Shown: positions 34,744 to 42,689 of the stretch, one piece after another
Position numbering within the stretch: position 1 is the first letter of the stretch
Layout of the letters: each line of letters opens with the position of its first letter
Source of the DNA: Actinoplanes ianthinogenes
Lineage (GTDB): Bacteria > Actinomycetota > Actinomycetes > Mycobacteriales > Micromonosporaceae
Assembly: GCF_018324205.1 (NCBI RefSeq)
Contig: NZ_AP023356.1
Location: forward strand, 8,314,501 to 8,378,500
Length of the DNA: 64,000 bases
Direction: 5' to 3'
Position numbers and translations under genes: made by a program
The notes under the pieces: model-generated
What the model was told of the DNA's origin: nothing
What the model saw: only the letters and a program-made list of their open reading frames with translations
The model's database searches: none

Positions 34744-35100
34744 GTGCGTGACGAGGAGCGGGACGGGTGCATGGTCACGGTCTGCCGGGACTGTTGCTGC
34801 GGCAGCCTGAGCAAACATCCGGCCGTCGACCATGACCGGCAGCTGGAACGGCTGCGCGCCGCGCTGGCCCCGGCGCATCAGGTGCGGACCAGCCTCTGCC
34901 TCGACGCCTGCTCCCAGTCGAACGTGCTGGTCGTGCAGCCCGCCCCGGAGGCCCGGCGGCGCGGCGCCCGCCCGGTCTGGTTCGGCCTGGTCCTCGACGA
35001 CCTGGTCCTGGACGACATCACCGCCTGGGTCGCCGCCGGCGGCCCCGGCCGTGCCGAGATGTCCGCGATGCTGGAACTCTCCCGGATCACCCCGCCCTGA
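34744..35100 (+). CDS. Thioredoxin-like 2Fe-2S ferredoxin-domain protein
   Basis: Up to 118 residues. The four-cysteine pattern of a thioredoxin-like 2Fe-2S ferredoxin is present: CRDCCCGS near the N-terminus and LCLDACSQSNV about 35 residues later, followed by the fold core RPVWFGLVLDDLVLDDI. The start may be the GTG at 34744 or the ATG at 34771, since the conserved part begins TVCRDCCCG. It is likely an electron carrier; the partner is unknown. Confidence 0.8.
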   Translation: MRDEERDGCMVTVCRDCCCGSLSKHPAVDHDRQLERLRAALAPAHQVRTSLCLDACSQSNVLVVQPAPEARRRGARPVWFGLVLDDLVLDDITAWVAAGGPGRAEMSAMLELSRITPP

Positions 35101-35163
35101 CCGCCCCCGGTCACCACCCTCGATGCTGACCTTGCGGCAGCCGGGGGCGATACCGTTGCGGAG

Positions 35164-35976
35164 GTGCGCAGTGACTGGATCCGGCCGAGCCCCGTCCTCG
35201 CGCCCTACGTCGACCGGGTCTGGTCGTGGGAGGGGACACCGGACGAGCTGCCGGTCCTGCTGCCGGGCACGGGCGCGGAGCTGGTCGTCCAGCACGGCGC
35301 TCCGATGGTGGCGTGCACCTCGTCCGGCACGCGTGAGCTGCCGGCCGCGCACCTGCTGTGCATGCGCCGGTCCCGGTGGCGGCTGAGCGCCGCCGGCCCG
35401 GTGCGGTTCACCGCCGTCCGGTTCCGCGCCGGCGCGCTGCCGCACTTCACGTCGGTTCCGGTCGCGGCGGTGATGGACGACGCGGTGGCGGCTGTCGACG
35501 TGTTCGGCGTGGCCGGCCGCCGGCTGGCCGGCGAGATTCGGCCGGCTGACCCGCTCGACGTCCGGGCCAGGACCGTCGAGGCGCTGCTCACGCCGCTGAT
35601 GGGCCGGTCCGGGGCGGATCGGCTTGTCGAGGTGGCGGTGCGTCGCACGTACTACGACGCGGCGAGCGTGCGGGTGAACCGGCTGGGACCTGACCTCGGG
35701 CTGAGCGTGCGGCACCTGCGGCGTGGCTTCCTCGCCACGGTGGGTGTGCCGCCGAAGGAGTTCCAGCGGCTGGCCCGATTCCAGCGGTCGATCCGGGCGC
35801 TGCTCAACCCGGTGCGGGCGAGCTGTCTGCCGGTCGCGCTCGCGGCCGGTTACTTCGACCAGAGCCACTTCATCAAGGAGTTCCACCACTTCACCGGCCA
35901 GCCGCCGGCCAGGATGCTCGGCGGGCCCGTGTCCCATTTCTACTATCCGAGCACCAGCGGCGCCGCCGATGCTTAG
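35164..35976 (+). CDS. AraC-family transcriptional regulator
   Basis: A 270-residue regulator. Residues 1-160 resemble the DUF6597-type sensing domain of some AraC proteins (PYVDRVWSWEG, VRFTAVRFRAGA), and the C-terminal third holds the AraC helix-turn-helix (LAAGYFDQSHFIKEFHHFTG). The GTG start has GGAG nearby. It ends three bases before the monooxygenase-like gene, so the two are likely co-transcribed. Confidence 0.88.
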   Translation: MRSDWIRPSPVLAPYVDRVWSWEGTPDELPVLLPGTGAELVVQHGAPMVACTSSGTRELPAAHLLCMRRSRWRLSAAGPVRFTAVRFRAGALPHFTSVPVAAVMDDAVAAVDVFGVAGRRLAGEIRPADPLDVRARTVEALLTPLMGRSGADRLVEVAVRRTYYDAASVRVNRLGPDLGLSVRHLRRGFLATVGVPPKEFQRLARFQRSIRALLNPVRASCLPVALAAGYFDQSHFIKEFHHFTGQPPARMLGGPVSHFYYPSTSGAADA

Positions 35977-35979
35977 GCC

Positions 35980-36297
35980 ATGATCGTTGTCATCGCGACC
36001 CTGCACGCCAAGCCCGAGCATGCCGACGAGGTGGAGGCCGCCCTGCGGGTGCTCGAACGGCACACCCGCACCGAGCCCGGCGCCATCGGATACTCGGTGC
36101 TCCGCCGGCCGGACGACCGCTTCATCGTCGTCGAGCGCTACGCGGACCAGGCCGCCCACGATGCCCACTTCGCAGCCGACTACCTCACCGATTTCCTGAC
36201 CCGTGCCGCGACGCTGCTGGTCACCGAGCCGAGCGTGGAGTCGGGTGCGGAGCTGGCCGGATTCGCCCGGCCGGGCATCGCGGAGCCGGCCTCATGA
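35980..36297 (+). CDS. ABM-domain (antibiotic biosynthesis monooxygenase-like) protein
   Basis: A 105-residue dimeric alpha-beta barrel protein: ATLHAKPEHADEVEAAL, TRTEPGAIGYSV and FIVVERYADQAAHDAHF are typical of the YgiN/ABM fold. Members are cofactor-free oxygenases or quinol-handling enzymes; many have no known role. The position directly behind an AraC gene suggests shared control. Confidence 0.88.
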   Translation: MIVVIATLHAKPEHADEVEAALRVLERHTRTEPGAIGYSVLRRPDDRFIVVERYADQAAHDAHFAADYLTDFLTRAATLLVTEPSVESGAELAGFARPGIAEPAS

Positions 36298-36354
36298 CAT
36301 GCGCGAGCGGCGGGAGCTCGACCGGCCGGGCGGCACCGTCATCGTGAAGCCGCG

Positions 36355-37152
36355 TCAGCGGCTCAGGACGGCCCGCCAGGTCCGGTGCCGCTCGGCTTCC
36401 GGGGTCAGGACGCAGTCGCCGCAGGTGCCGCCGCCCGGGATGCGGTAATAGAGGCAGCAGTTGCGGCGGACCAGGAACCAGCGGTCGCGGCGGGGATCCG
36501 GCCGGACCAGGTCCGCCGAGCGTCGCAGCGGCGCCAGGTCCAGCGCGGCCTCGACGATCGCGGCGCTGCGGGCCGCGGGGGACGGCTGTCCGTCGGCGAT
36601 CATCCCGGTCGCGGGTGACGGCGCGTCCGCGATCATGCCGGCCGCGCCACCGAGGGCGGAGGCCACGTTGCCCCAGAGCACCTGCGGGGACAGCGAGTAG
36701 CGCTCCCGGAAGACCGTGAGCAGCGGCTCGACCAGGTCCAACAGCCCGGCTTCGGCGATCCGGCGCGGCTCCCAGCCGGCGCACGGCTCGGCGGTCAGGT
36801 CCCGGTAGGCGATCGGCAGCGGGCCACCCGTCACCGGCTGCCACCACAGCTGCCCGGGATCCGCCCGGGGAATCGCGCCGCCGATCGTCGCGGCGCCGAG
36901 CAGCGGGGACAGCAGCCGGGACGCCAGCCCGAGGAACGTGATCGAGGCGACCGCCCGCTCGCCGATCGCCCCCCGGTCGAGCCCGGACATCCGCGCCAGC
37001 GTGTCCCGGCCCAGCTCGACCCGCTCCGCCACCACCCGCGGGTCCAGCAACTCGCGGAACGGCCGCCACCGGGCCGAGCCGTCCCACGGCGTCCACGCGA
37101 AGTAGGGCCCGAGCCGCGCCGCCGCGGTCAACGCTTCTGTCACAGCACCCAC
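36355..37152 (-). CDS. FhuF-like 2Fe-2S siderophore-reductase family protein
   Basis: A 265-residue protein ending with the FhuF cluster motif: adjacent cysteines in RRNCCLYYR, then GGGTCGDC, i.e. Cys-Cys-x10-Cys-x2-Cys. FhuF reduces ferric siderophores in the cytoplasm to release iron. No siderophore transporter is next to it. A short repeat-like segment (GMIADAPSPATGMIADGQPSPA) lies near residue 170. A GTG two codons into the frame region (37143) is a possible alternative start. Confidence 0.8.
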   Translation of the reverse strand: MGAVTEALTAAARLGPYFAWTPWDGSARWRPFRELLDPRVVAERVELGRDTLARMSGLDRGAIGERAVASITFLGLASRLLSPLLGAATIGGAIPRADPGQLWWQPVTGGPLPIAYRDLTAEPCAGWEPRRIAEAGLLDLVEPLLTVFRERYSLSPQVLWGNVASALGGAAGMIADAPSPATGMIADGQPSPAARSAAIVEAALDLAPLRRSADLVRPDPRRDRWFLVRRNCCLYYRIPGGGTCGDCVLTPEAERHRTWRAVLSR

Positions 37153-37224
37153 TATCGCCGGAAACGTTCGCTACGCCACACCACGATCACTCAGACGTTT
37201 CCGCGCACCGCCGATGGAACCAGC

Positions 37225-38919
37225 ATGAGACTGGAGGTACGACGGCTGTGGCCGATCCTCGGCGCGTTGACCGCGTGCGTCCTGGGCTTCCTGCTGCTGC
37301 GGCAGGTGGCCACCGGCGCCTTCGGTGACCTGGAGGCGCGGCAGGTCGGTCAGGACGCCGACCGGATCCGGATCGGGCTGGACGGGCAGGCCCGGCTGCT
37401 GACCGCGTTCGGCGTGACGAACAGCATCTGGGACAACACGTATCACGACATCGCGAAGGCCGACCGGGACGCCTTCACCCTCGACTTCCCGCCGGACACC
37501 CAGCACGATGCCAACGACCTGGACGGCGTGCTCGGCATCGGCCCGGACGGCAGGCTGCGCGTCGGCGGCCTCACCACGGCCGACGCCACGTTCGGCGCGC
37601 TGCCCGCCGAGCTGGGCGATCCCGCCCTGCTCAAGAGCCTGTACGACCCGGACGCCGAGCCCGGCACCGCCCGGTGCGGCCTGCTCGACGCAGGTCAGGC
37701 CTACCTGTACTGCGGGCTCGGCGCCTTCCCGAGCACCGGCGAGGGCCGCCCGTCCGGCGGGTTCATCCTGCTCAAGCAGTTGTCCCCGGAACGCCTCGGC
37801 CGGCTCGGCAAGGACATCGGCCTGAACGTCACCACCGTCGCCGCGGCCCGCCCGGGTGCGGTGGCGCAGGCGTCGCTGGACAGCGTGATCGGGAAGATCG
37901 AGGTGCGGACCGCGGTGCTGGGCGCCGACAGCATGGCCCTCGACGCGACCATGCCGACCGTCGGCGGGGGCACGCTCACCCTGGAGGCGGTCCAGCCGCG
38001 TCCGATCTACCAGGCCGCGAGCAGCACCGCGAAGCGGCTGTTCGGCCTGATGGCGGTCGCCACCGTGCTGCTGGTCGCCCTGCTGCGCTGGTCGACCCGC
38101 CGGGCGCTGCGCACCCGGGTCCGCCCGCTGCGCGAGACCACCGAGCAGATCATCGCGTCCGGCGACCACCAGCTGCGCATCGGCGCGCAGGGCACCGACG
38201 ACATCGCGGCGCTCGGCCGGGCGATCGACGGCATGCTCGACACGATCAGCGCCAACGACGAGCTGATCCGCACCGAGCAGGAGCAGCGGCAGCGGGAGCT
38301 GCAAGCGGCGCACGAGGAGCAGTCCGCCGCCCAGCGGCGGGCCCAGGAGTCCGCGCAGGAACTGGTCACCCGGACGTCGACGGCGGTCAGCGGCCAGCTG
38401 ACCGAGGTGTCGGAGCGGGCCGGCACGGTCAGCGCCGCCGCGGCCCGGATCGAGGGCCAGGTGGCCGACGTCCGGACCGCCGCGGGACGGCTGACGGCCG
38501 GCAACGACTCGGCCGCCGAGGCGGTCGGCACGTTGCACGAGAGTCTGCGCCGGGTGGACGAGGTGGCCCGGTTCATCGGCGGCATCGCCAAGCAGACCAA
38601 CCTGCTGGCCCTCAACGCGACCATCGAGGCCGCGCGGGCCGGCGAGGCGGGCAAGGGCTTCGCGGTGGTCGCCAACGAGGTCAAGTCGCTCGCGTCGACC
38701 ACGGCCGAGTCCACCGAGACGATCACCACGACCCTGGACGAGCTCAACGAGCACGTCGGCGCGGTCGTCGAGATCATGTCCGCGATGAGCGCGGCGATCG
38801 GCGACATCGACGTCACCACGGCCCGGGCTCAGGAGATGACCGCCGAGCAGGCGGCCACGCTCACCGCCCTGACCGAGCAGGTCGCCGCCGCGATCGACCG
38901 CCTCGACCAGCTGGCCTGA
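37225..38919 (+). CDS. Methyl-accepting chemotaxis protein (CHASE4-HAMP-MA)
   Basis: A 564-residue receptor. A first membrane helix (about 9-26) is followed by a CHASE4-like sensor domain (to about 265, with NSIWDNTYHD), a second helix (LFGLMAVATVLLVALLRW), HAMP, and a signalling domain with the hairpin-tip sequence FIGGIAKQTNLLALNATIEA. A motile stage in the life cycle is implied. No che genes lie nearby, so it is an orphan receptor. Confidence 0.93.
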   Translation: MRLEVRRLWPILGALTACVLGFLLLRQVATGAFGDLEARQVGQDADRIRIGLDGQARLLTAFGVTNSIWDNTYHDIAKADRDAFTLDFPPDTQHDANDLDGVLGIGPDGRLRVGGLTTADATFGALPAELGDPALLKSLYDPDAEPGTARCGLLDAGQAYLYCGLGAFPSTGEGRPSGGFILLKQLSPERLGRLGKDIGLNVTTVAAARPGAVAQASLDSVIGKIEVRTAVLGADSMALDATMPTVGGGTLTLEAVQPRPIYQAASSTAKRLFGLMAVATVLLVALLRWSTRRALRTRVRPLRETTEQIIASGDHQLRIGAQGTDDIAALGRAIDGMLDTISANDELIRTEQEQRQRELQAAHEEQSAAQRRAQESAQELVTRTSTAVSGQLTEVSERAGTVSAAAARIEGQVADVRTAAGRLTAGNDSAAEAVGTLHESLRRVDEVARFIGGIAKQTNLLALNATIEAARAGEAGKGFAVVANEVKSLASTTAESTETITTTLDELNEHVGAVVEIMSAMSAAIGDIDVTTARAQEMTAEQAATLTALTEQVAAAIDRLDQLA

Positions 38920-38927
38920 CCGGACCC

Positions 38928-38971
38928 GGCCGCGCGTGACCGGGGGACCGGCCGCGCGTGGCCGGGAGACC
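38928..38971. repeat. Two 22-bp direct repeats after the chemoreceptor gene
   Basis: GGCCGCGCGTGACCGGGGGACC (38928-38949) is repeated with two substitutions at 38950-38971, followed by another GGCC. The repeats fill most of the 57-bp gap between the convergent chemoreceptor and PfpI-like genes. The GC-rich partial symmetry could act in termination. Confidence 0.6.
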
Positions 38972-38976
38972 GGCCG

Positions 38977-39516
38977 TCAGGCGGCGACCTGGGCCAGGAG
39001 CTGGTCGCAGAAGGCCGGCAGGTCGTCCGGCTTGCGGCTGGTGACCAGCGCGCCGTCGACGTGGACCGGTTCGTCGACCCAGGTGGCGCCGGCGTTGGTG
39101 ACGTCGGTGCGCAGGCTCGGCCAGCTGGTCAGCGTGCGCCCGCCGACCACGCCCGCCTCGACCAGGGTCCACGGGCCGTGGCAGATCGCGGCGACCGGCT
39201 TGCCGGTGGCGACGAAGTCACCGACGAACCGGACGGCGGCCGGGTCGGCGCGCAGGAAGTCCGGGTTGGCGACGCCGCCCGGCAGCACCAGCGCGTCGTA
39301 CTCGGTCACCCGGGCGTCCGTGACCAGCCGGTCCACCGGGTACGTCCCGGCCTTGTCCAGGTGGTTGACGGCCTGGATCTGGCCGTCCTTGATCGAGATC
39401 AGCTCGGCGGTGCCGCCGGCGTTCTCCACCGCCTTGCGCGGCTCGGTGTACTCCACTTCCTCCACGCCGTCGGTGGCCAGGAACGCGACCCGCTTACCGG
39501 TGATGGACGTAGGCAT
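38977..39516 (-). CDS. DJ-1/PfpI-family protein (type 1 glutamine amidotransferase-like)
   Basis: A 179-residue protein of the YhbO/PfpI subgroup. The nucleophile is the Cys in AAICHGPW, with the usual oxyanion Glu early in the chain (DGVEEVEYTEP). Family members are deglycases, proteases or stress proteins. The ATG at 39516 has a strong AAGGGAGG ribosome site; the long open frame upstream is not coding. Confidence 0.92.
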   Translation of the reverse strand: MPTSITGKRVAFLATDGVEEVEYTEPRKAVENAGGTAELISIKDGQIQAVNHLDKAGTYPVDRLVTDARVTEYDALVLPGGVANPDFLRADPAAVRFVGDFVATGKPVAAICHGPWTLVEAGVVGGRTLTSWPSLRTDVTNAGATWVDEPVHVDGALVTSRKPDDLPAFCDQLLAQVAA

Positions 39517-39606
39517 GCTGCCTCCCTTGTCGGCGTTGTCGGACAGGGGAATGCGTGCCCGGCAGCGGTCCGGGTAAACCCGGGCGGCGCGGGTAAGGCA
39601 TCGGGC

Positions 39607-40080
39607 ATGACCATTCCCACCTGGGTGAAGACGACCGCCGCGGTGGTCGCGGCGGCGGGGGCCGGATCGCTGGCCACCGACCCGAAGTCCGCGTGGTACC
39701 GCACGCTGCGCAAGCCGTCCTGGCAGCCGCCGCCGGCCGCGTTCCCGGCGGTGTGGACCCCGCTGTACGCGCTGATCGCGGTGGCCGGGGCCAGGGCCCT
39801 CGATCGCAGCCCGGACGCGGCCGGCCGGCGGGCGTTCGGCTGGACGTATGGTGTTGATCTGGGTCTCAACGCGGCCTGGACCCTGCTGTTCTTCGGGGCG
39901 AAGCGGCCCAGGCTCGCGCTCGCCGAGATCCTCGCCCTGAACGCGGCCAACGTGGTCCTCTGGCGGCAAGCGGGGCGCATCGACCGGCTGGCCGGTGCGG
40001 CGCTCGCGCCGTACGTGGCGTGGTGCCTGTTCGCGACGGCGCTGAACACCGCGATCGTGCGCCGGAACCCGTCGACGTAG
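39607..40080 (+). CDS. TspO/MBR-family tryptophan-rich sensory protein
   Basis: A 157-residue five-helix membrane protein. KPSWQPPPAAFPAVWTPLYALIAVAGA is split here across helices 1-2 and shows the TspO hallmark, with the conserved W and N residues (LNAAWTLLFFG, LNAANVVLWR). TspO binds porphyrins and related ligands in stress responses. It is divergent from the PfpI-like gene over 90 bp. Confidence 0.93.
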   Translation: MTIPTWVKTTAAVVAAAGAGSLATDPKSAWYRTLRKPSWQPPPAAFPAVWTPLYALIAVAGARALDRSPDAAGRRAFGWTYGVDLGLNAAWTLLFFGAKRPRLALAEILALNAANVVLWRQAGRIDRLAGAALAPYVAWCLFATALNTAIVRRNPST

Positions 40081-40138
40081 CTCCATTTTTCGATCTCGGC
40101 GGTTATTGTGATCATTCCTTACTGCCACGGGGAGATCC

Positions 40139-41545
40139 ATGTCTGCCGCCAGCCGTTTCGCCGCGATCACCACGTCCGAGCCGCCCACCGGCACCTCGGT
40201 GATCTTCCGTACTGCCGTCGTGCTCGGCGGCAGCGTCGCCGGCCTGATGGCCGCCCGGGTGCTCAGCGATCACGCCGACGAGGTGATCATCGTCGAGCGC
40301 GACGACCTGGCCGCGATCACCAGGTCCGACGCGGAGATCGCCGCCGACCCGATCGGCGCGGTCGGCCCGCGCCCCGGCGTGCCGCAGGGCAGCCAGGTGC
40401 ACGCGCTGCTGCCGTCCGGGCAGCGGCAGCTGGAGCGGTTCTTCCCCGGGTTCGGCCGGCAGGCCCTGGACGCCGGCGCGGTCGACCCGCCGCTCGGCAC
40501 CAACCGGTTCTACATGGACGGTGAGCTGCGCGAGGACCCGCCGACCGGGCCGGCCGCCCAGGCGCTGATCTCCAGCCGCCCGTTCCTGGAGGCGCTGATC
40601 CGCAACCGCGTGCTCGCCCTGCCCAACGTCCGCGCCGTCCAGGGCCGGGCCGAGGGCCTGCGGATCGAGAACGGCGTGGTGACCGGCGTCCGCTTCGAGG
40701 GCGCCGAGCAGGACGCCGACTTCGTGGTCGACGCGACCGGCCGGTCCAGCCGGCTCAGCGACTGGCTGGAGGCCGACGGCTTCCCGCGCCCGCCGATGCA
40801 GCGGATGGGGATCAAGCTCAACTACGCCACCAAGCTGTTCCGGCGCCCGGCCGACGCGCCGGTCTGGACGTGCATCTCGATCGCCAACCCGGGACCGGGC
40901 AAGGTCGCCCGGATCGGCGGCTTCACCCCGATCGAGGGGGACCGTTGGACGATGCTGGTCTCCGGTTATGCCGACGACAAGCCGGGCCGCGACGCCGACG
41001 AGTACCGGGAGCGCTGCGTCCGGGACTTCCCGGCCGAGTTCGGCCAGGTGGCGACGCAGTCCGAGGCGGCCGGTGAGGTGATCACGTACCACCAGGCGGA
41101 CAGCCGGCGCCGCGACTTCCACCTGCTGCGGCGCTTCCCGTCCCGGCTGGTCGCCGCCGGCGACGCGGTGGCCTCGTTCAACCCGGTCTACGGCCAGGGG
41201 ATGACCTCGGCCATGCTGCACGCCTCCTGCCTCTCCGAGTATCTGCGCGGCAACCCGGCCCTCGACCAGCCGGCGCTCTCCTACTTCGCCGACGTCAAGG
41301 TCGTCGTTGACGCCGCCTGGCAGGTCTCCACGATGGCCGACCTGGCGCTGCCGCACGTCGACGGCCCCTACCCGCGCGGCTACAAGCTGATCCAGCGGAT
41401 CAGCGGCCTGATCTTCAAGGCATCGATGCGCGACCGCGCGGTCAACCTGCGGCTCGGCGAGGTCACCACGATGCTCGCCCACCCGAGCGCGCTGACCAGC
41501 CCCGGCTTCCTGCTGCGGGCCGTGGCGATCGGCGCCCGCGCCTGA
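40139..41545 (+). CDS. FAD-dependent monooxygenase-like oxidoreductase
   Basis: A 468-residue flavoprotein of the geranylgeranyl-reductase/halogenase-like group. The FAD motif is VVLGGSVAGLMAARVL at about 27-42, the second motif is RLVAAGDAVASFNPVYGQGM at about 340, and DATGRSSRLSDWL lies in between. It probably hydroxylates or reduces a hydrophobic substrate. GGGGAG precedes the ATG by six bases. The gene is followed by copy C of the dispersed element. Confidence 0.85.
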   Translation: MSAASRFAAITTSEPPTGTSVIFRTAVVLGGSVAGLMAARVLSDHADEVIIVERDDLAAITRSDAEIAADPIGAVGPRPGVPQGSQVHALLPSGQRQLERFFPGFGRQALDAGAVDPPLGTNRFYMDGELREDPPTGPAAQALISSRPFLEALIRNRVLALPNVRAVQGRAEGLRIENGVVTGVRFEGAEQDADFVVDATGRSSRLSDWLEADGFPRPPMQRMGIKLNYATKLFRRPADAPVWTCISIANPGPGKVARIGGFTPIEGDRWTMLVSGYADDKPGRDADEYRERCVRDFPAEFGQVATQSEAAGEVITYHQADSRRRDFHLLRRFPSRLVAAGDAVASFNPVYGQGMTSAMLHASCLSEYLRGNPALDQPALSYFADVKVVVDAAWQVSTMADLALPHVDGPYPRGYKLIQRISGLIFKASMRDRAVNLRLGEVTTMLAHPSALTSPGFLLRAVAIGARA

Positions 41546-41599
41546 TCATCCCCGGACCGCGGGCCCGCGTCAGGCTCGCTTTCGGTTCGGCTCGCCGCT

Positions 41600-41735
41600 C
41601 TTTCGGTACGCCGTGAGCCGGCACGCCGTACCGAAAGGGTGGCCGTCGTCCCCGCCCGGCGACGAGTCCCGCCCGCCTTGCCGGCGAGCGGGACTCACAC
41701 GTACCCGAAACTGGCGGACCGGAGCCGAAGCGGAC
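41600..41735. repeat. Dispersed palindromic element (copy C) with nested hairpins
   Basis: CTTTCGGTACG (41600-41610) pairs with CGTACCGAAAG (41627-41637) as an 11-bp stem. A second stem is GAGTCCCGC (41664-41672) with GCGGGACTC (41688-41696). Further right, CGTACCCGAAACTGGCGGA and GAAGCGGACCGTG repeat the outer sequence of copy A. The element fills the gap between the convergent FAD-oxidoreductase and methyltransferase genes (stops at 41545 and 41742), a site suited to two-way termination. No gene is seen in the gap. Confidence 0.8.
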
Positions 41736-41741
41736 CGTGCC

Positions 41742-42635
41742 TCAATCGGCCTTCTGGAAGTGCCAGAGCATGACCGTGGGTGTGCCGCCGAACGCCGCCG
41801 CGGTGGCGGCCGGCGTGATGCCCAGCAGCGACCAGGGCCAATGATCCCAGGCGCCGGTCTCGATGGTGTCCGGCATCGGGCCGGGCTCGTCGCCGCCGTC
41901 CGCCCAGCGGGACTCCTCGCCGGCCCGCACCCGCAGGCCGAGCGGCAGCGCGGCGCGCAGGTAGTCGGTCGGCCGGTGCCGATAGGTGCGGATGAGCCCC
42001 GGCTCGCCGTCCCCGGAGCGGACCCGGACCGGTGCGCTGAGCGCCGCCAGCTCATGATGAATGTCGGTCACCAGCAGGTGCCCGCCGGGCCGCAGGATCC
42101 GGGCGAACTCGGCGAACGGCGCCTTCAGATCCGGCAGGTGCGCCAGCGCGAGCGCGCAGGTGACCAGGTCGGCATGGTCGCCGGGGAGCGGCAGATCGTG
42201 GAGGTCGGCCTGGTGGAACTCGGCCTGCGGCACCTTGGCGCGGGCCAGCGCGAGCATCTCCGGCGAGCTGTCGACGCCGGTCACCCGGTGCCCGAGCGAG
42301 GCCAGGTACGCGGTGTGCCGCCCGGTGCCGCAGGCCACGTCCACCGCGATCCCCGGCGGCAGGGTGCCGACGATGCCGTGCACGAAGGCCTCCTCCGGCG
42401 GGAACAGCCCGTTGCCCGGCTCGTCGTAGGTCCGTGACCAGACCCGGTACCCGTCCACCGTGTCCACCGGCGGGGCGTCGGTCCCGGCCGCGCCGAGGGC
42501 GGGCTCGGCGAGCAGCCGGCGGATCTCCGCGACCCGGGCCTCGGCGAACTCCCGGTCGAAGTCCCCGCCGAAGACCCGGAGCAGCGCGACTCCCTCCAGG
42601 CCGAGCAGGTATTGCAGCGGATGCTGGTAAGCCAT
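41742..42635 (-). CDS. Class I SAM-dependent methyltransferase
   Basis: A 297-residue protein whose C-terminal two thirds is a class I methyltransferase: GIAVDVACGTGRHTAYL (motif I, about 118), GVDSSPEMLALAR (motif II), LVTCALALAHLPD (motif IV) and RILRPGGHLLVTDIH (post III). The N-terminal 90 residues are an extra helical region. The substrate is not evident. Confidence 0.88.
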   Translation of the reverse strand: MAYQHPLQYLLGLEGVALLRVFGGDFDREFAEARVAEIRRLLAEPALGAAGTDAPPVDTVDGYRVWSRTYDEPGNGLFPPEEAFVHGIVGTLPPGIAVDVACGTGRHTAYLASLGHRVTGVDSSPEMLALARAKVPQAEFHQADLHDLPLPGDHADLVTCALALAHLPDLKAPFAEFARILRPGGHLLVTDIHHELAALSAPVRVRSGDGEPGLIRTYRHRPTDYLRAALPLGLRVRAGEESRWADGGDEPGPMPDTIETGAWDHWPWSLLGITPAATAAAFGGTPTVMLWHFQKAD

Positions 42636-42689
42636 GGCGGTGACGCTAGGCAGCCGGGCCGGACGCTGCCAGCCATTTATGGTCGCCGA